The notes under the pieces: model-generated
Seen by the model: the letters and a program-made list of their open reading frames with translations, nothing else
What the model was told of the DNA's origin: nothing
Databases searched by the model: none
Program-made: the position numbers and the translations under genes
Shown: piece after piece, positions 34,207-45,301 of the stretch
Numbering within the stretch: the stretch's first letter is position 1
Layout of the letters: each line of letters starts with the position of its first letter
From: Exophiala sp. HKRS030
Lineage: Eukaryota > Ascomycota > Eurotiomycetes > Chaetothyriales > Herpotrichiellaceae
DNA: 64,000 nt
Direction: 5' to 3'
NCBI GenBank assembly: GCA_023897205.1
Contig: JAHWDD010000001.1
Location: 3,038,001 to 3,102,000 of the forward strand

Positions 34207-35394
34207 ATGAAGGTGCCAGATACACCGACCTCGCCGACCTTCTGTCCAATTTCTCCGTCGCCGAGAACACCCAGATCAGGCGGAACAATCGTAGGAACAC
34301 CTTATGTTCACATTCCGACCGAACTTGCGGCAGATGGGCAATTAATATCCCCCAAGCTTTCAATTATCACGGAATCATGGGCACAGGATGATACGAACGT
34401 GACGACAATGCGACGGAACAGCAGTCAAATGTCTTTGTGCTCGCCGCGTGAGCCATGCACACCTCATTCACCATTTATCCCAACTTTGTATACTGTGAGA
34501 ACGCCCGACACACCGTATTTTCAAACATCAATCGAAGACGGCAGACGCAGCCGTATGGCTATGCGAGGCCCGCACTTCGAACGTGTGATGACACTACCAC
34601 TTCGGGTCAATACTAGCATGTTTCCCAATTTTCCATCGGAGCCTATGGCACCCATAACGGAAGATCAGGAGAGTAGTCCTGGAGCAACTGCAGGCTCTGA
34701 TAGTCCACTAATACTCAACTGGTCGCCGCATCATACGCTTGTCGCACCCATTGCTCGCTCGACCACCAAGACACCATCACTACAAGAGCGACGAAGATGC
34801 CGATCTCCAATTCGCAGGCATGTGCGAAATCGGGGACATCATTCACGGCGTGTTCCACTGCCTCCGCCACCACCGCCCAAATACCATTTGACAGTTGTGC
34901 CTTCTCCTCCATCGCCAGCGACACTGCAACGAAAGTTACAATATCAATACAGCATCGAGCACCTCCGAGCTCCTCTAGTTCCACTTATCTCAGTGACCAC
35001 TGGTCTCCCTCACCCTGACTTCCCCAAAAGCCTTCTCCAATACCACCTTCTCACTCACGACCAGCTCGATAGCCTCGCAAGGTGGTATCATCAAGTGATT
35101 CCAGCGCTTGATGAGACATTCAAGTATCCAACCTGGATCCCCGCGTGGACAAGCCTACCTTTGCCCGCCGGCATTGCCGAGCCAAGCCAGGAACCTATCT
35201 CTCTTGAGACGAAACGTCGACGGTGGGGCCGATTCATTGGTCTTAGAGGTTGTGAAAGTCCCACGACATCGGAATCGGGAGGTGAAAGTTCACGGGAGCT
35301 AGCTATGAGGATGGAGAAGGAATGGAAACGCGCGTTGGAAAGGGCCGAGGAGGAGGATCGTGCTTGGGAGAAGAGCTGGAGAGGAAGGTGGTAG
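34207..35394 (+). CDS. Hypothetical proline/serine-rich protein, 395 aa
   Basis: A single ATG-led exon. The first 150 residues are disordered and full of TP/SP sites (TPTSPTF, SPRTPRSGG, TPHSPF), suggesting proline-directed phosphorylation. A polyproline run (VPLPPPPPPKYH) is near residue 220. The conserved-looking part is residues 235-325, with SIEHLRAPLVPLISV, LLQYHLLTHDQLDSLARWYH and YPTWIPAWTSL. The C-terminus is a charged helix (MRMEKEWKRALERAEEEDRA). No catalytic motif or membrane segment is visible. It looks like a conserved filamentous-fungal unknown. Confidence 0.72.
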   Translation: MKVPDTPTSPTFCPISPSPRTPRSGGTIVGTPYVHIPTELAADGQLISPKLSIITESWAQDDTNVTTMRRNSSQMSLCSPREPCTPHSPFIPTLYTVRTPDTPYFQTSIEDGRRSRMAMRGPHFERVMTLPLRVNTSMFPNFPSEPMAPITEDQESSPGATAGSDSPLILNWSPHHTLVAPIARSTTKTPSLQERRRCRSPIRRHVRNRGHHSRRVPLPPPPPPKYHLTVVPSPPSPATLQRKLQYQYSIEHLRAPLVPLISVTTGLPHPDFPKSLLQYHLLTHDQLDSLARWYHQVIPALDETFKYPTWIPAWTSLPLPAGIAEPSQEPISLETKRRRWGRFIGLRGCESPTTSESGGESSRELAMRMEKEWKRALERAEEEDRAWEKSWRGRW

Positions 35395-35869
35395 GAAGGT
35401 CAGATTTCATCGTCGTTTGAGGCTCGTGCTAAACCAACTTCCACGGTAGAGTATTGCTTATGCATTGGCATGTGGTTCTTGTTGTTGTTGAGGGCGTTGG
35501 CTTATACCGTGTGGATTTTATTGGATGAACGAGTGTATATATGTTTTTCCCTAGGTTTTATGTAGGTAATGACCGTTTTAATTGCTTGTTCTGGCACAAT
35601 CTCATGCTCTGAAGTCGGCGTAGCAGGTCTACTACGCGATCTACAATCTAATTTTCACCTTTCTTGTTCTTTTGAGGTGTTTCTCGCTGCCAACCGATGC
35701 GCTTGTACAACAAGCGGTTGAACATATTCTCTATGCTATTGCTCCGAAAGAAGTGATTCCAAGGCACCGGCGAGAACATTGCAAGAAAGGCTCCGAAAGG
35801 CAAATGAAAGCAAGACTGCTTCCGTAATTCGCTGTAGCCTCTTGGTGACATTCAGCGTGGACCTCAACA
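35395..35869. other. Intergenic between convergent genes
   Basis: 3' flanks of the proline-rich hypothetical and the GRE2-like gene. No feature is recognised. Confidence 0.5.
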
Positions 35870-37010
35870 TCACGCACCCAAAGCCTGCAACGCCTTGACA
35901 GTATCCACAATCGTCGACTCTAAATCCCTATATTTGATCTTGAGCAGCTTGATAGACTTGGAGTTATCAATTCCATACGGAGGAATATTATCCTGGAGAT
36001 CTGGCAGGAGTTTGTCGGCGAATTCGGGGAAATTCTTCCTGATGATTTCTCCCATCCTGCCTTCTGTTGCGTGGCCGGCAGTCAGGAAGAATCGCTGCCC
36101 TGCGGCTTCGGGCACTGTGAGGGCCAGAGCATGTGCTTCGGCGAGATCCCGCACGTCGACGTACATGGGCGATCCGACGGGACCATGTCGTGGGGCTCCT
36201 GTGGCGAGGTTCAGGATGCGTTTGCTGGAGGTGTTGAGGTCTTCGAGCGAAGAGACGGGGTGACGGACGGGTCCATAAACCATCTGATTAACCCCAGAAG
36301 AGTCAGCTGTAGGCTGGGCCAAGGAAACTGGGGACGCTGGACGCGAGAGCAGAGAAAATGAAGATGGAACTTACAGGAGGATTTAGAACGGTCAGTGTGA
36401 AATTGGGCTTCTCACGCTCTACAAAGTCCCAGGCTGCCTTTTCGGCAAATGTCTTGCTACCACGATACGCGGCTTGCGGATCTTTGCTCGTCAAGGCCTC
36501 CTCCATGGTGATATCGGACCAGATGGTTTCGTCATAAACCTTGGGAGGTGAACTAGGTCTTGAAATGGCGGCAAACGACGAGGTGACGACGACTTTGCGG
36601 ACAGACTTGGCGCCCTTCTGGATAGACTCGAGGATTCCTGTGGTTCCGATGATGGCGGGATCCAACAGGTCTCGCTTGTTGTCCGTCACATTGTAGTGGA
36701 AAGGGCTGGCTGTATGGACGACGGCATCGAACGGAGGGTCTGAACGGACCGCCTCGTCGAAAGCACCAGGAACACTAATGTCCTTGACGATAGTGTATGA
36801 GACTTTTTGCCCTTTGAAGAGATCGACTAGGGCTTGTCCTTTCTCTGGCGAGCGGACTGTTGTCACCACTTCATGGCTGGAATAGTAGGTTCGTCAGTGT
36901 CAAGGCAAGCTGGAGATAAGGGAGTAGTTTTGGACATACCCATGCTTGAGAAGCGCTTCAAGACAGTGTGTCGCAATGAAGCCACTGCCGCCCGTCAGAA
37001 GAACTTTCAT
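35870..37010 (-). CDS. GRE2-like NAD(P)-dependent reductase, extended SDR (three exons)
   Basis: My model is exons 37010-36940, 36876-36375 and 36283-35870, giving 328 residues with introns of 63 bp (GTATGT...TTCCAG) and 91 bp (GTAAGT...ATCAG). The cofactor loop is KVLLTGGSGFIATHCLEALL at the N-terminus. Downstream blocks are VVHTASPFHYN, VVTSSFAAI, the catalytic YRGSKTFAEKAAWDF (Tyr-x3-Lys) and LNPP joined to MVYGPV across intron 2. These are hallmarks of the dihydroflavonol-reductase/Gre2 (methylglyoxal, isovaleraldehyde reductase) group of extended short-chain dehydrogenases. The substrate cannot be told from sequence. The intron between LNPP and MVYGP falls at a common position for this family in fungi. 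It is divergent from the EDEM-like gene. Confidence 0.9.
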
Positions 37011-37751
37011 CTTGGAAGATTTATTGGTGGCTTTTTTGGTATTGGGGCAATCTTGTTTCTGATTCTTCTCTTTCTCTAGAACGATCTACTTGCCTTTTGT
37101 GGAATGAGACGAAAAGATGAAGACAAGCCTGGAGGCAGAAGAGTAGATGTAATATTTTTGAACGGAATTAAAAATCTGTTATGTCCTACTCCCATGGGAT
37201 GATGAGTCAAACTCTCCAGCGTCCGTGTCTCCAACGGCATGATATACGGCATCTGTGATTCGAATAGGCTATAGCACTACGGCACTGAGAGATTCCAAAT
37301 TCGATCAACGACGTCGATATCCGATTCGTTAGTCACGGGCTTTACTCAAGGACGGCTTCGTCAGCATGCCGAGTCTTTCGGGGCCAAGTGTCGCCTAAGC
37401 AGACAGACTTTCAGGGGTCTTTACCTAACCTTAGGCATGCCCAGGCAGCTTAGATAAGGGGATAGGGCCCCTAGTGCCCCCCCCCAATCCCCCTCAGCCA
37501 CTAATTCCGTGTAATTCCAAGCTCGACAAACACGGTCAAGTCTAATTGCATCGGACGCATCTACGGATACACGATTTACTTCACCGTAGAAAATTAACCC
37601 ATTTCAGGACACATGCGCTCGCTTGCGATTTGGCATGGATGATCATGATTAGGAATTGCCATCTTACTTTCCCTTCTCTCACCCAATTCCTCATGTCCTA
37701 GACTGCTATGTGGCCCGTCTTGTGCGACGGCGTACGACAGTGTTGTGGGCC
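37011..37751. promoter_or_regulatory. Divergent promoter region, GRE2-like (-) / EDEM-like (+)
   Basis: 741 bp between two divergent starts. It includes a C9 run at 37477-37485. No specific element is identified. Confidence 0.45.
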
Positions 37752-40700
37752 ATGCGCAGGAATTGTCATCATGTGAAGTCTTACGCCTTCACTCCATTCC
37801 TGCAATGTTGTCGACTCCTTGGTCTCGTGCTGCTGACTGCGGTCTTAGCTGGTACCTCTGGGGTATCTGCTCAGTCCTCTACCCAGACCAGGGCACTTCG
37901 GAAGGAAACAGAAGACCTCTTCTATCATGGCTATGAGAATTACATGAATCATGCCTTTCCCGAAGATGAGTTGCGGCCGATCAGCTGCCGACCTTTGACA
38001 CGCGACCGCGAGAATCCAGCCCACATCGAAGTCAATGATCCTCTCGGCAACTATTCCCTGACCTTGATCGACAGTCTTTCGACATTAGCCGTTCTCGCGT
38101 CCACCCCGTCCAGTCACAAACATAACAAACCCTTGCGATTGTTTCAGGACGGAATCAAGGCGCTGGTCCAACAATATGGAGATGGTACAGAGGGTCCTTC
38201 AGGGCAGGGATTAAGAGCTAGAGGCTTTGATCTGGACAGTAAAGTTCAAGTCTTCGAGACCGCTATTCGAGGCCTTGGAGGTCTTCTCAGCGCCCATCTG
38301 TTCGCCATTGGCGAACTCCCCATCCGAGGCTATGTGCCCACCAGGTCGCAACCCAAGAGCAGAACATGGTTCACCCAGGCCGGTTTTGGTGGTGACGACA
38401 CGGCAATCTTGTGGCCTAATGGTTTCGAGTATAATGGTCAACTCTTGAGACTTGCCCATGACTTGGGAAATCGTTTGCTACCAGCATTTTGGTCGTCCAC
38501 CGGAATTCCTTACCCGCGAGTCAATCTACGCCACGGCATTCCGTTCTACCAAAATTCTCCTCTGAATTCAGGTGCTCCCGGTGGCCAATGTGATGCAAGC
38601 CAGAAAGCACCCGAGATTACTGAGACCTGCAGTGCGGGTGCTGGTAGTCTTGTGCTTGAGTTCACAACCTTGAGCAGGTTAACAGGTGATCCGAGATTCG
38701 AAGAACTTGCGAAGCGAGCGTTTTGGGCAATTTGGCGCAGACGTAGTAGCGTTGACCTGATTGGATCAGGGATCGATGCCGAATCCGGTTCTTGGGTATC
38801 GACTTGGACTGGCATTGGCGCCGGGATTGACAGTTTCTTCGAATATGCGCTGAAATCCCATATTTTGCTTTCAAGAGAGGCGCATCCAATCTACCATGTT
38901 CCAGAAACTGCCGAAGATCCAAGGGTTCTTTTCGACCCGCTTCCGATCGAGCAAGACACTTCGCAGGCATTCTTCGATGCTTGGGAAGTCGCGCATTCTG
39001 CCATAAAGCGGCATCTCTACCGTGGTCCCAACTATCAGCATCCGCATTATGTCCAGGCTGATCTGATCACCGGTGCCGCAAGGGGCTTTTGGATTGATGC
39101 ACTCAGCGCGTATTATCCAGGCCTGCTTGTTCTGGGTGGACACGTGGAGGAAGCCATTGAAACCCACCTGCTCCATACAGCTCTGTGGACAAGATTTTCT
39201 GCTTTGCCGGAGCGGTGGAATCTTGTCACAGGAGGTATAGAAGCCGGCCTAGGCTGGTGGGTAGGTCGACCAGAGTTCATTGAATCTACTTATCACCTCT
39301 ATCGGGCCACCGAAGACCCCTGGTATTTCCATGTTGGAGAAATGGTGCTACGTGACATCAAGAGACGATGTTGGGCCAAATGTGGGTGGGCAAGCATACA
39401 AAACGTACTTACAGGCGAGAAGACGGACAGAATGGAAAGTTTCTTTCTGGGTGAAACAGCCAAATATCTCTTCCTATTGTTTGACCCAACCCATCCACTG
39501 AACCACCTTGACGAACCTTATGTCTTCACTACTGAGGGCCATCCCTTGCTCATCCCGAGAAGTGTGGACAATGGTCACCACCAGGGAAAGCTTTGGACAC
39601 CTGTGCCTCCTGATGGAGGTACATGCCCAGTCAAGCCTGCGCCGGTACCATTTAGCATCTCCAAAATTGCCTCTCGCGGCGACGTCTACCATGCTGCAAA
39701 TTTGGCTCGACTTCATCTCATGCCAACGCGGGACGATGTAGAATCTGTCCTTGGAGAGTATGCTGCAGATCACCCAAGTATTACGTTATCGGATATCAGT
39801 TCGCCGTCAAATTATACCTACTTCCCTTGGACACTACCATTAGAGCTTGTTCCTTACAATGCCTCTAGCTCATTGATCCTCACCAAGCCGAGCCTAGATA
39901 TCACTTTCCCCGCTGTTTCAACAACTGGCTCACCTACTCCACCACTACAACGAGTCAAGGATGGTATTCTTATAAATCATCTTGGTGGATTACGTCTCGG
40001 CATGATCCAGGATCTTCCCATACTTTTCGACGAAGGATTCATCGATACGTTTCGTGTCCAAACCATCAATGGCATAGCACTTGGTAGAGACGAGAAGGTT
40101 TTCCTTGCCCGTGATACTGGTAAAGATATCCTAAGTGCCACGGATCCGAATTTCACCCGCATTCGCGATCCCACCATGTTGGATATTGTCGTTGATCTCA
40201 ATAAGCCCATCGAAGAGGAAGACGACCGCGTCAGCACTACCGAAGATGCAATAATGCCAGACCTCTCTCTACTTGGAAGTGCCTCAGATAGCACAGTCCG
40301 TGCAGCATGGAACAGTCTAGTCTCACAAATCTCCAATCTCCTCAAGGAACCACCACAACCTCCATGGCCATTCTCCACCAGCCTGTCCTTCAGCTCGACC
40401 AAAAGCTCCTCCCCTACACCCCTGGGCCCACCTCGCTACCACCTATCCGCAGTAACACCCACTGGATCCGGAGCAACCACCCTCCCCAACTGGCCGGAAG
40501 CCTCCACATTCACACCTCTAGGCACCCAACCCGTGAGCTTACAATGGACCAAGATCTACGCAACCGACGAACTCTGCGACCATCGCCTATCTCCAAGCAT
40601 TGCACGAAACACCCAAGTCTTGGTCATAAAGCGCGGCGGCTGCAGCTTCAGCCAAAAGCTCGCCAACATCCCTGCATTCTCACCGTCCTCGCAAGCCCTC

Positions 40701-40964
40701 CAACTCGTCATCTTCGTGTCCTACGGCAACAGCGAGGCCGGCGACGACGTCGACGACGAAGACACTCTGATCCGCCCATATCTCGACAAACCACAGTTCA
40801 CGCCCTCGGGCCTACCGAGACACAACCCCATCCCCTCCGTCATGGTCGCCGGTGGCAAGAAGGTCTACGATGCTCTGGCGAACAGAGCCATTGCCGTCGG
40901 CGTCAAGAGGAGGTATCGTGTCGAGACCAAGGGCGTCCGTATTGGCAATTTACATATCGTATAG
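37752..40964 (+). CDS. EDEM/Htm1-like GH47 protein with C-terminal PA-like domain
   Basis: A 1070-residue single exon from the ATG at 37752; the frame is open upstream but has no earlier ATG. Residues 20-45 (LLGLVLLTAVLAGTSGVSA) form a signal peptide or anchor. The GH47 fold follows: YNYMNHAFP-type start, YSLTLIDSLSTLAVLAS, FETAIRGLGGLLSAH, GAGSLVLEF, WTGIGAGIDSFFEYALK, WNLVTGGIEAG, EFIESTYHLYRATEDPW, MESFFLGETAKYLFLLF and the Ca-binding FTTEGHPL. EDEM/Htm1 proteins trim or recognise N-glycans on misfolded proteins to commit them to ER-associated degradation. After a roughly 150-residue linker the C-terminus shows LVIKRGGCSFSQKLANI and IPSVMVAGG, a protease-associated (PA) fold as in vertebrate EDEM3. 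The long Asp/Glu and Ser/Pro linkers are unusual, but the frame is intact. Confidence 0.9.
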   Translation: MRRNCHHVKSYAFTPFLQCCRLLGLVLLTAVLAGTSGVSAQSSTQTRALRKETEDLFYHGYENYMNHAFPEDELRPISCRPLTRDRENPAHIEVNDPLGNYSLTLIDSLSTLAVLASTPSSHKHNKPLRLFQDGIKALVQQYGDGTEGPSGQGLRARGFDLDSKVQVFETAIRGLGGLLSAHLFAIGELPIRGYVPTRSQPKSRTWFTQAGFGGDDTAILWPNGFEYNGQLLRLAHDLGNRLLPAFWSSTGIPYPRVNLRHGIPFYQNSPLNSGAPGGQCDASQKAPEITETCSAGAGSLVLEFTTLSRLTGDPRFEELAKRAFWAIWRRRSSVDLIGSGIDAESGSWVSTWTGIGAGIDSFFEYALKSHILLSREAHPIYHVPETAEDPRVLFDPLPIEQDTSQAFFDAWEVAHSAIKRHLYRGPNYQHPHYVQADLITGAARGFWIDALSAYYPGLLVLGGHVEEAIETHLLHTALWTRFSALPERWNLVTGGIEAGLGWWVGRPEFIESTYHLYRATEDPWYFHVGEMVLRDIKRRCWAKCGWASIQNVLTGEKTDRMESFFLGETAKYLFLLFDPTHPLNHLDEPYVFTTEGHPLLIPRSVDNGHHQGKLWTPVPPDGGTCPVKPAPVPFSISKIASRGDVYHAANLARLHLMPTRDDVESVLGEYAADHPSITLSDISSPSNYTYFPWTLPLELVPYNASSSLILTKPSLDITFPAVSTTGSPTPPLQRVKDGILINHLGGLRLGMIQDLPILFDEGFIDTFRVQTINGIALGRDEKVFLARDTGKDILSATDPNFTRIRDPTMLDIVVDLNKPIEEEDDRVSTTEDAIMPDLSLLGSASDSTVRAAWNSLVSQISNLLKEPPQPPWPFSTSLSFSSTKSSSPTPLGPPRYHLSAVTPTGSGATTLPNWPEASTFTPLGTQPVSLQWTKIYATDELCDHRLSPSIARNTQVLVIKRGGCSFSQKLANIPAFSPSSQALQLVIFVSYGNSEAGDDVDDEDTLIRPYLDKPQFTPSGLPRHNPIPSVMVAGGKKVYDALANRAIAVGVKRRYRVETKGVRIGNLHIV

Positions 40965-41320
40965 AAAGAAACTTGGTAAGATGGAAAATTCGTACATTTA
41001 TCGCATTGCTTGCATTTCTCGCATTACCTGAACATTCGCTGTGTAAAACCGACATATACCGTATTGATACCTATCTTGGATTGAAAATCGTCCTCCTTTC
41101 CGACCGTAACCCGTTGACTAGAGAAAAGTGTGCCATCCAAGCATGACTTGGCCGAGTAACCTTGCTTTCATACATGCACACTATAATACCATTTCACTCA
41201 TTGAGCACAACGCCCGCCCATACCGCACTACCTAGTAACTTAAGACTACCTTGTAACTTAAGGCATGCTATATATCATACTAAGCTATGAGCCAGAGTAT
41301 GATAATATTACCTCGGGGGT
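40965..41320. other. Intergenic between convergent EDEM-like and C6 regulator genes
   Basis: 3' flanks only; nothing recognised. Confidence 0.5.
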
Positions 41321-43776
41321 TCAGCCCATCGTAGTGTGTAGTCCTTTATCCAACATGACATCAACCCAATATGACTCGAATCCAGTGTCCACACCACCAC
41401 CACCACCACCACCACCACCACCACCAACTCTGGCACCAGTTCCTCTGTCGTCATCCAGCCCCTCATCCAAGCGCTCCCACACGGCTTCGACCAGATCCAA
41501 ACATGTCTTGGTCGGGCGCGGCGGTAGCACATTCATGAATAGATTCAGACGGCCGCGTACAAAGCGACGTGCGTGGAAGACTCGGAACGCGCGCTTCAGA
41601 GACGAGCTGTCGTCTTCTGTGGTGGGTCGAGAGGGTTGTGGAAATGGATGTATATTTGGCGGTACAGTGGCGGAGCCAGCGGCGGAGGCGGAGGTAGTGG
41701 AAAAGGGGAATGGGTGATTGCTTGGTGGGTAGCTTTGTGGTGATCTTGTTGCGGTGGAGAGTGGTGACAATATTGGTGTCGGACTTAGAAAGTGTGTTGT
41801 GGGGAGATAGGGAAGTTCTGTCTGGGTAGATATGAAGGACCGTAGTGGCTCGTATTGTTGATGTTGTGATGATGACTGGAGGCGACGGGATTCATCATGG
41901 TGCTTTCTAGCGTCCCATTGTTGCCGCCACCGTAATCATCGTTCTCGTCTCCTTCAGTCATGGCTGGGGGAGCCCGCAATTCGCTAGCACATACCACCAG
42001 CATGAATGGCTGTAAGCATCGCGTGCGCGAACTCGCAGGGATCGATTCGAGAAGGTCCAATGTCTCGACAGCGAAGTCGGTCAGCCACTGGTGGCACGAG
42101 GAGGTCGCTCTCTGTCTCAACGAGTCGTCTTCGAGGGAGGCTAAAAGGTCGTCTTCAACCAGACCAAGCCAGTTGTCGCTTGGGGAAAGGGAAGTTCTGC
42201 CCTGGTCTTGGGGATGATGAGAATAATAGCGGTGGTTGTGATCGGATGGCTGGATCTGGTTGAGGTGACTGATCAGCAGATCTGGAAACACGCGGTACAA
42301 GTTGATCAGACCAGTTCTTCGATATACTTCGGCGATGCGCTGTAGGTGCCAGATTGGCGTCTCGGTATCGCCAGGACTAACAATTTCTTCGTCGGCAGGC
42401 TCACTGAGATTCTTGAGTCTTAGTTCCAGATATTGCGCGAGTTGAAATGACGTTGTTGAGCGGTCAATTGATTCATGCCACGTGAAGGCTTCGGACCGGA
42501 GGCGGATACGCTCGGAACGCACCAGTTGCCCTACTTGATTGACGAGCATCTGTGTCTCTCGACATATTCCCGTCCATGGGTGTGGGACCTTGCGTGTGTG
42601 GTGGGCGGTGTTTAGAGAGAATGGCCCGTTTAGATTCTCTGGCTCAAGATCGCTGGACACGAATGAAAGGAGCATCTCCCAGTATTCCAAGGCTTCTTGG
42701 AAGAAAGAACGATCGACGCCGGCTTTGACGAGTTGTCCACTTGAAGCAGTAATATCGGTACCACTTCGGATTTTTGATTTCAAGGCTTTGAAGAGCGGGA
42801 CGCCTAGATCTTGGGCGTCAAACCAACTCGATGTCTGGCCAAGCATGAGCAATGCGAGCAGTGATTTCGCATCCTGGTCGGGATCGTTGTACAAAAGGGA
42901 CATGGCTTCGGCGCGGAGTTTGCGACACAGTTTCGAGAAATAGGGGTTCTCATTGACGAGGCAAGCAGCCGCCATACTCTGCAAGGTGCGGTGTAGGGCG
43001 GGAGACAAGGTCCAGAAATTGCCCACTGTGGTCCTGAACGGATTTAGGTTGCTGTCATAGCACGAGAAGACACCTGCCGTTTCCTTGAAATAGTATTCAA
43101 CCAGAGCTGATGAAAAGTCGGCAGGTCCCCTGGATGGTTTGGGAATCCAGGTTCGTCGAGACACCAGCGCCGAGCTATCAGAGATCTCCCTCTTCGGATG
43201 CACTGGAATAGTGAAGAAATTTAATTGTTCGACCTCTTCTTCGTCAGGATATGTGTCGAACCCTATATTTTCGCTCCAGAACGAGACGGACGGCGTTGGC
43301 GGCAGACGGGTGATTTCCATTGGAGACAGGTTGATCTCATTTGAGGCAGAGATGTCCAGAATCGTATGAGACGTATTCGCCACGGGAGCGTCAACATGAT
43401 GCTCGGCGAAAGTTATGGCAGGAGTAATAGGTGTGGCCTCCTGTAGATCATCTCTGTAGCCATCGCCCTCAGCTTTGACTGGGCGATCACCATACTGATC
43501 TTCAGACAATAAATCCGAAGTCTCATAGAGCGATGAGGGTGTCAAGATCCTGCGTTTCTTAGACGAAGCCAACAATTCATGTTTGGTGGACCATTTCAAT
43601 GACTGATTGTATCCCGGACAAGGAACGCCAGCCGCTTGGCATCGTCCACAATGGGGCTTTTCTTCGTCGCATTTAAATCGTCGTTCCTTGCATCGCTTGC
43701 AACCAGTGCGCGATCTTGGAGCTTTCCTTCCATTTTTGAGTCCTTCTTGATGGGAAGTCGTCGGACCGGCGCCCAT
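41321..43776 (-). CDS. Zn(II)2Cys6 transcription factor, Fungal_TF2-type, with an unresolved frame change near the C-terminus
   Basis: The N-terminal part (43776-41785, 663 codons) has the binuclear zinc cluster RTGCKRCKERRFKC...CGRCQAAGVPC (C-x2-C-x6-C-x6-C-x2-C-x6-C, residues 25-52), a basic linker, and the regulatory domain with FSSALVEYYFKETAGVFSCY and MAAACLVNENPYFSKL, ending in a stop after low-complexity sequence. The family's C-terminal block continues in another frame at 41770-41321, with SLKRAFRVFHARRFVRGRL, VLPPRPTKTCLDLVEAVWER and the terminal YWVDVMLDKGLHTTMG. So the true gene runs to 41321. A shift of one missing base, or an intron of length 2 modulo 3 (for instance GTCGCC at about 41897 to CCCAG), would join them; I cannot decide. 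An (ACC)n repeat inserts about 12 Gly just before the final block. The target genes are unknown; it is divergent from the DUF1479 gene. Confidence 0.85.
41393..41426. repeat. (ACC)11 trinucleotide repeat coding polyglycine
   Basis: Eleven tandem ACC units on the plus strand, read as Gly (GGT) codons on the minus strand within the C-terminal part of the C6 regulator. Confidence 0.9.
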
Positions 43777-45301
43777 CTGATTCGTTGTAACCGAAGTTTG
43801 CCGTGGTGAGAGATAAGGGCTTGAGCCGAGATGGTGGGGCCTGGGACGACTGGATCTATTTTCTGATCATGACGAGTATCGCCATGGATCTGGCCCAAGA
43901 GAGACACACGGCCGATGAACAGAATTGTTTTGCCGATGGATACAACGCAAGGTGTGTGATATTCGATACATGAAAGACTCACCGGTAGACAAAAACAAGG
44001 CGATCAGGCGCTCCACGTCGACGGTTAACGGTGAGTGGCCGCACGTGAGGAAAGAGCAACGATTCGAGGAAGGAGCAAAGATAAGGAAACCAAAATGCGG
44101 GGGAAGGAGCGCCGGAAGGACAATCGTGGATTTCCCGGGCCGTATTTTATTTTTAATCAACGACTTCGACACCACACACTCTTCATCATCTTCCCACCCC
44201 ACCATTTGGACGCTGAACAATGCACGCACACCAATAACAAGTCTCTCTCGACCAGCTCCCGCTGAGGAGTACGGCTTCATTTTCTCGGTAGGAATCTCTA
44301 GGAGTTCAGGTTGTGGATGGCATGTTTGATATTCATGTCTACCACTGCGGTTGATTAGTCAAGACCCTTCATAGAGCCTCTCATCCATCTCGGCGATACT
44401 AACCTTGAGTCTCGATGACTGTCTGGTCTATAACGACGACCAATTGCACCCTGAATAGTTGGCTGAGGCGCCGAGGAACAGTCTATCTAACACGTAGATG
44501 TGGACATAGCGGAATTTACACAATACCCGAACAACATTATGACTCCTCATCCAAGCCAGTATAGGCCTTAAACGTGTTTCGGATGATGGTTGTCAACGTT
44601 CGTCACTGCAAGGCTCTATCCGACTGGTTCGTCTGCACAGGGCCGATTACGAGCTCATACCTCAATCAACACGGATGATTATTAACTCCTACCTATCGCC
44701 GCAAATATTGCGCTTGACTGTCTTATCTGCCGTTGTCTACTCATAAACTTGCGGGTACGGATACGTCGCCGTATCGAATAATATCGTAACATGTATACCA
44801 CAGTACTTGATCCTGCTCTACTGATATCCACTTCGACACGATGTTAGGGCAATTTTGGGCAACAGCTGCAAACTCTAGAGCATAATCGAACATACCTTAC
44901 GGCCAATACCTTGTCACCCGAGACTCCGCGACGCCGTGAACTTTGTTCGACCTCGTGATCATACTTTTGTAGAAAGTATCGATGCTGATCTCACAGTCTG
45001 CTTGGAAACCCGGAGGAACCTCGGTAGTCGATCTGGTGGTTTTCCAATCGACGCTGTAGTTCATGATGCAAAATCCATTAATTCTCAAGAATCAGTCTCC
45101 ACCATGGAGAAATGTCCCCTGTCAGACTCTCAGAGGATATCTCCGTTCTTGGAGTCATTGAATTCGGTAGTTGTGGGGTTTGGATGACGGGTATATACTA
45201 GATCTCAGGTCCTCCTATTGCGCCTGAGAAGATGGCCTCTCTCGATAGGTTCTCCAGGCAGAGCTGCTGCAACGTTTCAAGAATTGAAAGACCAGAAAAC
45301 A
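43777..45301. promoter_or_regulatory. Divergent region between C6 regulator (-) and DUF1479 gene (+)
   Basis: 1.5 kb between divergent starts. Short open frames near 43870-44330 occur on both strands and look like mirror images, so they are not supported. No CGG-N-CCG element was singled out. Confidence 0.4.

Noticed and set aside
40307..41146. 279-codon plus-strand Thr/Arg/His-rich frame
   Set aside because: It overlaps the intact C-terminal PA-like part of the EDEM-like gene in another frame and has unnatural composition.
41265..41717. Polyproline-rich 150-codon plus-strand frame
   Set aside because: It is antisense to the C-terminal block of the C6 regulator, whose frame matches the family; the polyproline comes from the ACC repeat.
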